Shown here: positions 32,902-41,219 of the stretch, piece after piece
Position numbering within the stretch: the first letter of the stretch is position 1
How the letters are laid out: every line of letters starts with the position of its first letter
Source: Arthrobacter antioxidans
GTDB taxonomy: Bacteria > Actinomycetota > Actinomycetes > Actinomycetales > Micrococcaceae
Direction of reading: 5' to 3'
Assembly: GCF_023100725.1 (NCBI RefSeq)
Contig: NZ_CP095501.1
Location: forward strand, 248,001-312,000
DNA: 64,000 bases
Translations under genes and position numbers: made by a program
Notes under the pieces: model-generated
What the model was told of the DNA's origin: nothing
What the model saw: only the letters and a program-made list of their open reading frames with translations
Database searches by the model: none

Positions 32902-33711
32902 TCACGGCCCGCTGAGTTCCACGACGACGGGGGCGTGGTCCGAGGCACCCTTGCCCTTGCGCTCTTCCCGGTCCACGAAGGCGTCGGTCGTGCGGGCGGC
33001 CAGGGCGGGGGAGCCGAGGACGAAGTCGATGCGCATGCCCTCCTTCTTCGGGAAGCGGAGCTGCTTGTAGTCCCAGTAGGTGTACAGGCCGGGCCCGGGG
33101 GTGAAGGGGCGCGCGAGGTCGGCGAAGCCGGAGTCGAGGAAGGCCTGGAACGCGGCGCGCTCGGCCGGGCTGACGTGGGTGTAGCCGCCGTCGACGAACA
33201 GGTCGATGTCCCAGACGTCGTCGTCCTGCGGTGCGATGTTCCAGTCGCCCATGAGGGCGATCTGCGCGTCGGGGTCCTCGGCGATCCACTGCTGCGCATG
33301 CCCGCGGAGGGTGTTCAGCCAGTCGATCTTGTACGGCATGTGCGGGTCGTCGAGCGCCCGCCCGTTCGGGACGTACAGGCTCCAGACCCGCACCCCGCCA
33401 CACGTCGCGGCGATGGCCCGGGCCTCCTGCACCTCGTCCGCTCCCGGCTTGCCGAAGGCGGGCTGGCCGGGGAAGGTCCGCTCGACGTCGTCGAGGCCCA
33501 CACGGGAGGCGATGGCGACGCCGTTCCACTGGCTCAGGCCGAAATGCGCCACCTCGAAGCCGCTGTTCTCGAACAGTTCCCAGGGGAAGTTCTCGTCCTT
33601 GCACTTCGTCTCCTGGATGGCCAGGACGTCGACGTCGGACCTGTTCAGCCAGGCTTCGACGCGGTCGGCGCGGGCACGGAGGGAGTTGACGTTCCAAGTG
33701 GCGATCTTCAC
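32902..33711 (-). CDS. xth: Exodeoxyribonuclease III
   Basis: 269 residues from GTG 33711, chosen because the family begins VKIATWNVNSLRAR. EEP-fold nuclease: Asn in TWNVNSLR, Glu in IQETKCKDENFP (Mg ligand), YVPNGRALD (Tyr), GDWNIAPQDDD (Asp/Asn), and GKGASDHAPVVVEL (catalytic Asp-His). It removes nucleotides 3'-5' and incises at abasic sites in base-excision repair. The downstream hypothetical gene overlaps or abuts it. Confidence 0.95.
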   Translation of the reverse strand: MKIATWNVNSLRARADRVEAWLNRSDVDVLAIQETKCKDENFPWELFENSGFEVAHFGLSQWNGVAIASRVGLDDVERTFPGQPAFGKPGADEVQEARAIAATCGGVRVWSLYVPNGRALDDPHMPYKIDWLNTLRGHAQQWIAEDPDAQIALMGDWNIAPQDDDVWDIDLFVDGGYTHVSPAERAAFQAFLDSGFADLARPFTPGPGLYTYWDYKQLRFPKKEGMRIDFVLGSPALAARTTDAFVDREERKGKGASDHAPVVVELSGP

Positions 33712-33737
33712 GCCCCCTACGTTACCAACGGCGCTGT

Positions 33738-34562
33738 TTACTCCCGCCACCACGAGTCGAAGATGGTGACCGGTACCGCGCGCTTGTGGCGTGTGGTCCA
33801 GTAGCGGTGTTCGATCGCCTTCGCGGCATCGTCGTCGACCTCGCGGCCCTCGAGGTAGTCGTCGATCTGCTCGTACGTGAGGCCGAGTTCGTGCTCGTCG
33901 GCGCGGCCGGGCAGCTCGTCCAGCAGGTCCGCCGTCGGGATCTTGTCGTAGAGCGCAGCCGGTGCCCCGAGTTCCTTCAGGAGGGCTCGGTTCTGGCGCT
34001 TGTCGAGCCCGAACAGGGGCAGGACGTCGGCCCCGCCGTCCCCGAACTTGGTGAAGAAGCCCGTGACCGACTCGGCGCCGTGATCCGTGCCGACGACCAG
34101 CAGGTTGTGCTGCCCGGCGATGGCGTACTGCGCCATCATGCGCGCGCGGGCCTTCGTGTTGCCCTTGGTGAAGTCCGAGATGCGCTCACCGGTGGTCTCC
34201 GAGTACTCCTGCTGGATGCCGTCCACGGCGGGAGCCACGTTGAACACCTTCGAGGTGCGCGGCTGGATGAAGGCGAGGGCCGCCTGCGCGTCCTCCTCGT
34301 CCTTCTGGACGTTGTAGGGCAGGCGCATGGCGATGAAATCGGCATCCGCCCCCTCGGACCGCAGTTCGTCGACGGCGAGCTGGGCGAGCCTGCCCGCCAG
34401 GGTGGAGTCGAGCCCGCCGCTGATGCCGAGGACGAACCCGCGTGTGCCTGTGGACCTGACGTAGTCCTTCAGGAAGCCGACCCTGCTGCGGACTTCCGCC
34501 GCCGGGTCGATGACGGGCTTGACGCCCATTTCCTCGATGATCCGTGCCTGGAGTTCATGCAT
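33738..34562 (-). CDS. nadE: NH3-dependent NAD+ synthetase
   Basis: 274 residues from ATG 34562, the length of the E. coli/Bacillus ammonia-dependent type, without the nitrilase glutaminase domain used by mycobacteria. P-loop of ATP pyrophosphatases [13 protein letters not shown] (SGGLDS at 48-53), [47 protein letters not shown] and [20 protein letters not shown]. It makes NAD from deamido-NAD. The xth start lies 26 bases beyond its stop. Confidence 0.97.
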   Translation of the reverse strand: MHELQARIIEEMGVKPVIDPAAEVRSRVGFLKDYVRSTGTRGFVLGISGGLDSTLAGRLAQLAVDELRSEGADADFIAMRLPYNVQKDEEDAQAALAFIQPRTSKVFNVAPAVDGIQQEYSETTGERISDFTKGNTKARARMMAQYAIAGQHNLLVVGTDHGAESVTGFFTKFGDGGADVLPLFGLDKRQNRALLKELGAPAALYDKIPTADLLDELPGRADEHELGLTYEQIDDYLEGREVDDDAAKAIEHRYWTTRHKRAVPVTIFDSWWRE

Positions 34563-34623
34563 GGCTCCAAGGCTACTCCGCCCGCATTTCTACAAGGTTA
34601 CGAAATGATCGGAATCACACCGG

Positions 34624-34666
34624 CGGATCGGCCGCGCCGGAGGCACCGTCCGGCGCGGCCGATCCG
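34624..34666 (-). terminator. Terminator of the sugar operon, 18-bp perfect stem
   Basis: Bases 34624-34641 pair perfectly with 34649-34666 around a seven-base loop. It lies 10 bases beyond the stop of the last gene (34677) of the long reverse-strand operon, which is strong evidence for the operon end. Confidence 0.9.
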
Positions 34667-34676
34667 AGGCCGACCC

Positions 34677-35675
34677 CTACTGGCTGAAGGCGGCGTCGAA
34701 GGATGTCTCCGACGGAGCGAAATCGAAGCGCTTCAGGAAGGCGAGGGCCTCGGGCGCTCCCTGCAGCCGGTCCATGCCGGCGTCCTCCCATTCCACGGAG
34801 ATGGGACCGGTGTAGCCGATGGCCGTCAGTGCCCGGAAGCTGTCCTCCCAGGGCACGTCGCCGCGACCGGTCGAGACGAAGTCCCAGCCACGCCGCGGGT
34901 CCCCCCAGGGCAGGTGGGAGGAGAGGATGCCGTTGCGCCCCCCGCCCATGCGCATCTTCGTGTCCTTGCAGTCCACGTGGTAGATGCGGTCCTTGAAGTC
35001 CGAGATGAAGGCCACCGGGTCGATCTGCTGCCACATGAAGTGGCTCGGGTCCCAGTTGAGGCCGAAGGCGGGGCGGTGGCCGATGGCCTCGAGGGTGCGC
35101 TGGGTGGACCAGTAGTCGTAGGCGATCTCCGAGGGGTGGACCTCGTGCGCGAAGCGGACCCCGCACTCGTCGAAGACGTCCAGGATGGGGTTCCAGCGGT
35201 CTGCGAAGTCCTGGTACCCGGCCTCGATCATGGTCGCGGGCACGGGCGGGAACATGGCCACGTACTGCCAGACGGAGGAGCCGGTGAAGCCGACGACGGT
35301 GTCCACGCCGAGCTTCTTCGCGAGGCGCGCGGTCAGCTTCATCTCCTCCGCGGCACGCCGGCGCACACCCTCGGGGTCGCCGTCGCCCCAGACCCTCGGC
35401 CCGACGATCGCCTCGTGGCGGAAGTCGATGGGGTCGTCGCAGACGGCCTGGCCCTTGAGGTGGTTCGAGATGGCCCAGACCTTCAGCCCGTTGCGCTCGA
35501 GGATGTCGAGCCGGTCCTGGATGTAGGCGTCGTCGTCCCACCGCCAGGCGTCGAGGTGGTCCCCGGAGACGGCGATCTCCAGGCCGTCGTAGCCCCACCG
35601 GCCGGCGAGCTCGGCGACCTTCTCGAAGGGGAGATCGGCCCACTGGCCGGTGAACAGGGTGAAATTGCGGGTCAT
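34677..35675 (-). CDS. TIM-barrel sugar isomerase/epimerase (AP-endonuclease-2-like)
   Basis: 332 residues from ATG 35675. Xylose-isomerase-like TIM barrel with the metal-site residues in order: Glu178 (FAHEVHPSE), Asp209 (LNWDPSHF), His233 (IYHVDCKD) and Glu295 (SVEWEDAG). The opening FTGQWADLPFEKVAELAGRWGYDGLEI is typical of a subgroup found with Gfo/Idh dehydrogenases. Members act on inositol derivatives, keto-sugars or 3-keto-glycosides. Last gene of the operon, with a strong terminator after it. The substrate is not known. Confidence 0.85.
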   Translation of the reverse strand: MTRNFTLFTGQWADLPFEKVAELAGRWGYDGLEIAVSGDHLDAWRWDDDAYIQDRLDILERNGLKVWAISNHLKGQAVCDDPIDFRHEAIVGPRVWGDGDPEGVRRRAAEEMKLTARLAKKLGVDTVVGFTGSSVWQYVAMFPPVPATMIEAGYQDFADRWNPILDVFDECGVRFAHEVHPSEIAYDYWSTQRTLEAIGHRPAFGLNWDPSHFMWQQIDPVAFISDFKDRIYHVDCKDTKMRMGGGRNGILSSHLPWGDPRRGWDFVSTGRGDVPWEDSFRALTAIGYTGPISVEWEDAGMDRLQGAPEALAFLKRFDFAPSETSFDAAFSQ

Positions 35676-35700
35676 GCGGTCTCCTCGGGAACGGGGTGGT

Positions 35701-36879
35701 CTACGGCTGGGCGGGGGTGGCTGAACCGACCTGGACGACGGCGCTCTTGGCCGCCGCGCTCTCCTCGACGGCGGCGAGGACGCGCTGGATCTGCAGCCCG
35801 GCCTCGAACGAGGGCTGCGGGGGCTCGCCCGTCCGGATCGAGGTGAGGAAGTCGCGGAGCTGGTGCGTGAACGTGTGCTCCCACCCGATGACGTGGCCCG
35901 GGGGCCACCATCCCTCGAGGTAGGGGTGGCCGGGCTCGCCGACCAGGATGCGGCGGAAGCCCTGCTCCGTGACCGGCCCGGAGGCCTCCATGAACCACAG
36001 CTCGTTGAGGTTCTCGAGGTCGAAGCGGAGGGACCCGCGCTCGCCGAACACCTCGATGCGCAGCCCGTTCTTCACCCCGGTCGCCATGCGGGAGACCTCG
36101 ACGGTCGCGACGGCGCCCCCGGAGAGTTCTGCGGTGACCCAGGCGGCGTCGTCGACCGTCACCGGCTCCGGTCCGTCCGGACCCGGGCGCTGCCCCACGA
36201 AGGTCCGCAGCCGGCCGGAGACCTCGGTGACCTCCTGGCCCGTGAGGAACTGCACCTGGTCGAGGGCGTGGGACGCGATGTCGCCGAGGGCGCCGGACCC
36301 GGCGGTCTCCCTGCGCAGTCGCCAGGTCATGGGGGATCCGGGGTCCGAGAGCCAGTCCTGCAGGTAGGCGACCCGCAACTGGCGGATGGCGCCCAGGCGT
36401 CCGTCCGCGATGAGGTTCCGCGCGTGGGCGAGGGCGGGTACGCGCCGGTAGTTGAAGCCGACCATGGACTGGATGCCCCGCGCCCTCGCGGCTGCCGCGG
36501 CGGCCACCATCTCGGCGCCCTCCGCGATCGTGTTGGCCAGTGGCTTCTCCACGAGGACGTGCTTGCCCGCCTTCAGGGCCTCGATAGCGATCTCGGCGTG
36601 CAGGTAGCCCGGCGTGCAGATGTCGACGATGTGGACGTCGTCGCGGTGGATCACGTCGCGCCAGTCGGTGGCCGATCCGTCCCAGCCGTAGCGTGCCGCG
36701 GCGTCCGCGGCCTTCTCGGCGTCACGCCCGACGACGACGCGCCGCGCGATGTCGGGGACGTCGAAGTGGCTGCCGACCGTCCGCCAGGCCGCCGAGTGCG
36801 CCTTGCCCATGAAGGCGTAGCCGATCATGGCGACGCCGAGGGGGCCGGGCCGGGCGGGTTCGGGCACGGTGGTGGTCAT
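35701..36879 (-). CDS. Gfo/Idh/MocA-family dehydrogenase of the sugar operon
   Basis: 392 residues from ATG 36879 (AGGAGAAA upstream). Rossmann start VAMIGYAFMGKAHSAAW at about 16-32, signature VEKPLANT with the catalytic Lys, FNYRRVPALAHAR, and GDIASHALDQVQFLTG with the Asp/His pair. The Tyr-Ala-Phe-Met-Gly variant of the dinucleotide loop is found in inositol-2-dehydrogenase-like enzymes. The ATG overlaps the upstream epimerase stop (ATGA). It probably oxidises the imported sugar or its epimer with NAD(P). Confidence 0.9.
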   Translation of the reverse strand: MTTTVPEPARPGPLGVAMIGYAFMGKAHSAAWRTVGSHFDVPDIARRVVVGRDAEKAADAAARYGWDGSATDWRDVIHRDDVHIVDICTPGYLHAEIAIEALKAGKHVLVEKPLANTIAEGAEMVAAAAAARARGIQSMVGFNYRRVPALAHARNLIADGRLGAIRQLRVAYLQDWLSDPGSPMTWRLRRETAGSGALGDIASHALDQVQFLTGQEVTEVSGRLRTFVGQRPGPDGPEPVTVDDAAWVTAELSGGAVATVEVSRMATGVKNGLRIEVFGERGSLRFDLENLNELWFMEASGPVTEQGFRRILVGEPGHPYLEGWWPPGHVIGWEHTFTHQLRDFLTSIRTGEPPQPSFEAGLQIQRVLAAVEESAAAKSAVVQVGSATPAQP

Positions 36880-37784
36880 GGGGTTTCTCCTTGTAGGGGT
36901 GGTGCGTCCCGGGGCCGGGAGGGTTCCGCGTGGCGGAGGAAGGTCAGCCCATTCTCCGCCAACCGGTCCTGGGATTCGGCCAGAGGACGCCAGATGGCTG
37001 CGGCCGTGGCGATGCTGGCGTTGTGCGCGGTGAAGCTCTCGATGTTCAGCGCTCCCTGGTACCGGATGTCGTCCAGGGCCCGGAACAGCCCGGGCCAGTC
37101 GGTCTGGTCGCCGCCGGGCGCGCCGCGGTCGCTGCCGCACACCTGCAGGTGGACGAGGTTGTCGCCGGCCCTCCGGACGGCGTCGGGTGTGGACCGTTCC
37201 TCGATGTTGAGGTGGTAGGTGTCCAGCGCCAGCCCGACGCCGTGGCCGAGGAGCGGGCCGATCGCGTCGATCGCCTGGTCCACCGTGTTGATGAGGGAGG
37301 TCTCGTACCGGTTGAGCGGTTCGATCCCCAGGACGACGCCGGCGTGGACGGCCGCCTCCGCCACGGGGGCGAGGTTCCTGCGCAGTTCCGCGTAGGCCCG
37401 GGCGCGTTCGGCGTCGTCCATGCGCCAGAGCCGGCCGGTCTGCGCGTAGAAGGGCCCGCACACCGCGGGTGCGCCGATGCCGGCCGCGAACCCGACGCAC
37501 CCGACGAGGTACTGCTGGGTGCTCCTGATGGTGGCGTCGGGGGCGCCGACGAGGTCACGTCCTGGCGCCATGGCCCCCACCACGTAGGGGCGCAGTCCCG
37601 TCTCCGCCAGGACGTCGCGGACCGCGTCCACGGTGAGGTCGCCGACGTTCTCGAGGGGCAACTCGACGGCGTCGAAGCCCATGGCGGCGATCCGCCGCAG
37701 GAGGGGAGGCAGGTCCGCGTCCGTCAGCGGGGACGTCCAGACCCAGGTGTTGACGCCGAGCGGGCGGACGTGGGCGGTGTCCAC
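36876..37784 (-). CDS. Ketose 3-epimerase-like TIM-barrel enzyme
   Basis: 302 residues from GTG 37784 with GGAAGGAGG upstream. The sequence follows the D-tagatose/D-allulose 3-epimerase family: VNTWVWTSPLTD at the N-terminus, Glu155 in GIEPLNRYETSLINT, Asp188 in ALDTYHLNIEE, His212 in VHLQVCGSDRG and Glu249 in NIESF. These four bind the Mn/Co ion. Such enzymes epimerise ketoses at C3. It sits between the ABC importer and the dehydrogenase genes, so the operon may handle a rare ketose or polyol. Confidence 0.88.
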   Translation of the reverse strand: MDTAHVRPLGVNTWVWTSPLTDADLPPLLRRIAAMGFDAVELPLENVGDLTVDAVRDVLAETGLRPYVVGAMAPGRDLVGAPDATIRSTQQYLVGCVGFAAGIGAPAVCGPFYAQTGRLWRMDDAERARAYAELRRNLAPVAEAAVHAGVVLGIEPLNRYETSLINTVDQAIDAIGPLLGHGVGLALDTYHLNIEERSTPDAVRRAGDNLVHLQVCGSDRGAPGGDQTDWPGLFRALDDIRYQGALNIESFTAHNASIATAAAIWRPLAESQDRLAENGLTFLRHAEPSRPRDAPPLQGETP

Positions 37785-37822
37785 GGTCCTGCCTCCTTCC
37801 TGCTGTCGGGTGCCTCGTGCGG

Positions 37823-39061
37823 TCAGGGGATCTGGCGTTCCTGCCAGACCTCCGGATACCCCTGCAGGTCCTCCCCGCCGAACTTGGCGTAGTGGCCGTC
37901 CGGCATGCCCTCGTTGGCCGTCAGGAATGCTGCGCGCTCGTTCTCGGTGATGGGCGACTGCGGAAGGACCCACTCCGCCGGGATCTCCTCGCCCTTGAAG
38001 ATCTTCTCGAGCGCCAACAGCGGTGTCCGCCACTGGAAGTTCGAGTAGACGGGCGCGAGGGCGTCGATGCCGGTCTCGTCCCATTTGCGCAGGAAGCTCA
38101 TCTCGTCCTCGCCCGTCATGACAGGCAGGTCGGCCCCGGCGTCCTCGAACGCCTCGATGGCGGCGACGGCGCCGTCGCCCGCGTCCATCCAGACGCCCTG
38201 GACGTCGCCCGTGGCCAGTTCGTCGGCGATGATCGACTTGATCTCCACGGGGTCCGCCCCGGTGAAGTAGTCGACGGCCTCGATGCCGTTCTCCTCGAAG
38301 ATGCGCTCGGCGGCGGCCCAGCGCTGCTCCAGGACGTCCACGCCGGGCAGGATCCGCAGGGCGACCACCTTGTCGCCCTCCCCGAGCCGCTCGCTGAGGA
38401 ACTCCGCCGTGTCGATGCCCCAGGCGAAGCCGCCGATGGGATGGATGAAGGTCACGGCGCAGTCGGTCTGCACGCCGCGGTCGAACACGACGACCGGCTT
38501 CCCGGTCTCACAGGCGCGCTCGACGGCGGGCGTCATCGCCGCCGTCGAGTTGGGCGAGATGATGAAGGCGTCGCAGTCGCCGTCGGAGATGAAGTAGTCG
38601 ATGTCGGCGATCTGCGTATTGTCGTCGTCCTGCGCGTCACGCGTCTCCATCTCGGAGATGACGCCGGACTCCTGGAGCGCCTCGAGCTGCTGGTTCATGG
38701 TGATCCAGCCCGTCTGACGCCACGGGTTCGAGATCGACGCGTTCGAGAAACACACCTTCTGGGGCCCCTCGGCGGCGAACGCCGAGGTGTCCGTCATCTC
38801 GCCGTCGATGTACTGCAGGTACGGCTGCGCTGGATCGCCCTCGAAGGTGGCCGAGCGCTGTTCGTCCTGTGTGTCGTACACGGCCTGGTCGAACCACTCC
38901 GTGCTGTCCTCGGTGGGCTCGGCGGCCGCGGATTCGCCGGCCCCGGCGCCTTCGGAGGCCGGCGGGTTCTCGATGGATGAATCGGTGGTGCAGGCCGTCA
39001 GGGCGAGCAGCGTCGTCGCTGCGATCACCGTGACCTTGCCCAGGATGCTTCCACGCATCAT
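37823..39061 (-). CDS. Ribose-type sugar ABC substrate-binding lipoprotein
   Basis: 412 residues; two adjacent ATGs (39061, 39058). Lipobox LTAC with Cys24. A 60-residue acidic linker precedes the Peripla_BP_4 domain: KVCFSNASISNPWRQTGWITM, DCDAFIISPNSTAAMTPAVERAC, GKPVVVFDRGVQTDC and GVWMDAGDGAVAAIEAFEDAGADLPV. It follows the permease with an ATGA overlap, so it is made by coupled translation. The operon order (ATPase, two permeases, binding protein last) differs from the usual binding-protein-first order. Confidence 0.9.
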   Translation of the reverse strand: MMRGSILGKVTVIAATTLLALTACTTDSSIENPPASEGAGAGESAAAEPTEDSTEWFDQAVYDTQDEQRSATFEGDPAQPYLQYIDGEMTDTSAFAAEGPQKVCFSNASISNPWRQTGWITMNQQLEALQESGVISEMETRDAQDDDNTQIADIDYFISDGDCDAFIISPNSTAAMTPAVERACETGKPVVVFDRGVQTDCAVTFIHPIGGFAWGIDTAEFLSERLGEGDKVVALRILPGVDVLEQRWAAAERIFEENGIEAVDYFTGADPVEIKSIIADELATGDVQGVWMDAGDGAVAAIEAFEDAGADLPVMTGEDEMSFLRKWDETGIDALAPVYSNFQWRTPLLALEKIFKGEEIPAEWVLPQSPITENERAAFLTANEGMPDGHYAKFGGEDLQGYPEVWQERQIP

Positions 39062-40152
39062 GTTCCTCCCTCAGTGGTGCCCGGTACGGGCTGTGGTGCT
39101 GCTATCGGACGGTGCTGGTCATGGGCCTGCGTGGTGGAGCCGCGTCGCTTGCGCTGCCAGGTCTGGGCGGCCGCGGCGACGGCGACGATGATGATCACGC
39201 CCTGCACGGTGTCACGCCACGTGGACTGGACGCCGAGGAAGTTCAGGAGGGTGAAGAGCAGTTCGAGGGCGAAGGCCCCCGCGGCGGCGGACAGGACCCA
39301 GCCCCGGCCCCCGCCGAGGACCACCCCGCCGAGGACGACGGCGGTGATGGCGGTGAACTCGTAGCCCTGGCCCACGGAGGGGTGCACTCCCGCGTAGCCG
39401 ACCAGGATCACGCCGGCCACGGTGGCCGCGAGCGAAGACAGCATGAAGGCGCGGGTGCGGACCCACCAGACCGGCGCGCCGGTCAGGGCGGCGGCCTGCG
39501 CGTTGTCGCCGACGGCGATCAGGGTGCGCCCGTAGGGCCTGCGCATGAGCCAGAAGGCGCCTACCGCGAGGACCGCGAGGATGATCACGGGATAGGGGAT
39601 CACGCCCAGGACGGGGACGTCCTGGATGCCGCCGCGGCCGATCTGGCGGAAGCTGTCGGCGGGATTCCCCGTGGCCGCGCCGCCCGTCCAGTACAGGACG
39701 AGGCCGAGCAGGGCGAGCATCATCCCGAGGGTCACGATGAAGCTCGGGACCTTCAGGAGGGTGGTCACGAGGCCGTTGACGAGTCCCACGAACGCACCGA
39801 ACGCAACCATGAGGACCAGGACCGGTAGTGTGCGGGACTCGTCCTGGCCGACGAGGTTGCCGGCGATGATGACCTGCGCCGTGACCACCGACCCCATGGA
39901 CAGGTCGAACTCGCCGGACACGATGACGAAGTACTGGCCGATGGCGGCGATCGCGATGGGGGCCGTCCGGCCGATGAAGCGGATCAGAGATCCCGGCTCG
40001 CCGAACGAGGGGTTCGCCGCCAGGACGGCGGCCAGGAGGACGGCGACGAGGACGAAGATCGCCCCGCTCGGCGAGCGGAGCGCCCGGACCAGGCGCTCTC
40101 CCCGCGGGGACCGGTTCTGCTCGAGGACGGCGCGTCCCGTGACCGCGCTCAT
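39058..40152 (-). CDS. RbsC-type sugar ABC permease 2
   Basis: 364 residues from ATG 40152, overlapping the upstream permease stop (ATGA). About ten helices; BPD_transp_2 marks include IAAIGQYFVIVSGEFDLSMGSVV, VGLVNGLVTTLLKVPSFIVTLGMM and TAVVLGGVVLGGGRGWVLS. Long polar N- and C-terminal tails. With the neighbouring permease it probably forms a heterodimeric channel. Confidence 0.92.
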   Translation of the reverse strand: MSAVTGRAVLEQNRSPRGERLVRALRSPSGAIFVLVAVLLAAVLAANPSFGEPGSLIRFIGRTAPIAIAAIGQYFVIVSGEFDLSMGSVVTAQVIIAGNLVGQDESRTLPVLVLMVAFGAFVGLVNGLVTTLLKVPSFIVTLGMMLALLGLVLYWTGGAATGNPADSFRQIGRGGIQDVPVLGVIPYPVIILAVLAVGAFWLMRRPYGRTLIAVGDNAQAAALTGAPVWWVRTRAFMLSSLAATVAGVILVGYAGVHPSVGQGYEFTAITAVVLGGVVLGGGRGWVLSAAAGAFALELLFTLLNFLGVQSTWRDTVQGVIIIVAVAAAAQTWQRKRRGSTTQAHDQHRPIAAPQPVPGTTEGGT

Positions 40153-41219
40153 GCGGACACCCCGTCCCGTGCCCCGCGGCCCGTGCCGTCGGCCGGTCCG
40201 TCGTCGTTCCGTGACACCGCGCCCGGGGGAGGACCCTCACCGTGCGGTACGCCGCCACGCCCGAAGCGGGCCTGGCGGGGCACGACCGTCCGCCGCGCAT
40301 AGACGGCGACCGCCACCACGATCACGACGCCGCGGACGACGTCCTTGAGGAACGGGTTGACCTGCAGCACGCTCATGATGTTGTCCAGCATGGCGAAGAT
40401 CAGGACGCCGCCGAGGGTCCCCACGACGGACCCCTTGCCGCCGGCGAGGAGGGTGCCGCCGAGCACGACGGCGGCGATCGACAGCAGGTCGTAGCCGCCC
40501 TGCGAGCCGATGGTCGGGCTGCCGACGCCGAGCCGGGCGGCCAGGAGCAGGCCCGCCAGCCCGGCCAGCATGGAACAGATCACGTGGGCGGCGACGACCG
40601 GCGTCGCGGTCCTGATGCCGGACATCCTCGCGACGGAGGCGTCGCCGCCCACGGCGTATATCGCGTGCCCGAGGCGCGTGGTGTTCAGCATGAGTACGAC
40701 GACGGCGGCGCACGCGAGCATGATGAGGGTCGAGACCGGGACCGGCCCGATTCCCGTGGCGCCGACGAGGCGGAAGGCCAGCGGCGCCTGGCCCGAACTG
40801 CCCTGGTAGTTGGACCCGAGGTAGCCGCTGATGATCAGGCCCATGCCGAGGGTGGCGATGAAGCCGTGGACCTTCAGCCCGGCCACCACCGCACCGTTGG
40901 CGAGGCCGATGAGCCCGGAGACGAGCAGCGCGGCGAGCACCGCGGGGAGGATGTTCCCCGGCTGGTTCGCCATGATGCCGGCCCCGATCAGGCTCGAGAG
41001 GCTGATGACGTACGGCACGGAGAGGTCCAGGCTGCCGACGAGGATCACGAGGGTCTGCCCGATGGCGATGAAGCCGAGGATGCTCGTCCCGGTGAGGATG
41101 TCGGAGATGTTGCCGGGACTGAAGAAGCTGCGGCCCGTCGAGCCGACGAGGATGGTGCCCGCGATGACCGTCAGCAGGGCCACGAGGTAGACGATGTGCG
41201 TGGAGGTCAGGCGGTTCAC
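40149..41219 (-). CDS. RbsC-type sugar ABC permease 1
   Basis: 356 residues from ATG 41219, overlapping the ATPase stop (ATGA). Ribose-type permease: GFIAIGQTLVILVGSLDLSVPYV, IGLANGAVVAGLKVHGFIATLGM and IAAVVLGGTLLAGGKGSVVGTL. The cytoplasmic C-terminus is long and polar (about 40 residues, Gly/Pro/Asp/Arg-rich). It is clearly distinct from the second permease, so the pair arose by old duplication. Confidence 0.92.
   Translation of the reverse strand: MNRLTSTHIVYLVALLTVIAGTILVGSTGRSFFSPGNISDILTGTSILGFIAIGQTLVILVGSLDLSVPYVISLSSLIGAGIMANQPGNILPAVLAALLVSGLIGLANGAVVAGLKVHGFIATLGMGLIISGYLGSNYQGSSGQAPLAFRLVGATGIGPVPVSTLIMLACAAVVVLMLNTTRLGHAIYAVGGDASVARMSGIRTATPVVAAHVICSMLAGLAGLLLAARLGVGSPTIGSQGGYDLLSIAAVVLGGTLLAGGKGSVVGTLGGVLIFAMLDNIMSVLQVNPFLKDVVRGVVIVVAVAVYARRTVVPRQARFGRGGVPHGEGPPPGAVSRNDDGPADGTGRGARDGVSA

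Noticed and set aside
33786..35846. 686-residue plus-strand frame
   Set aside because: Antisense to nadE and the isomerase gene and crosses the 18-bp terminator; no domain.
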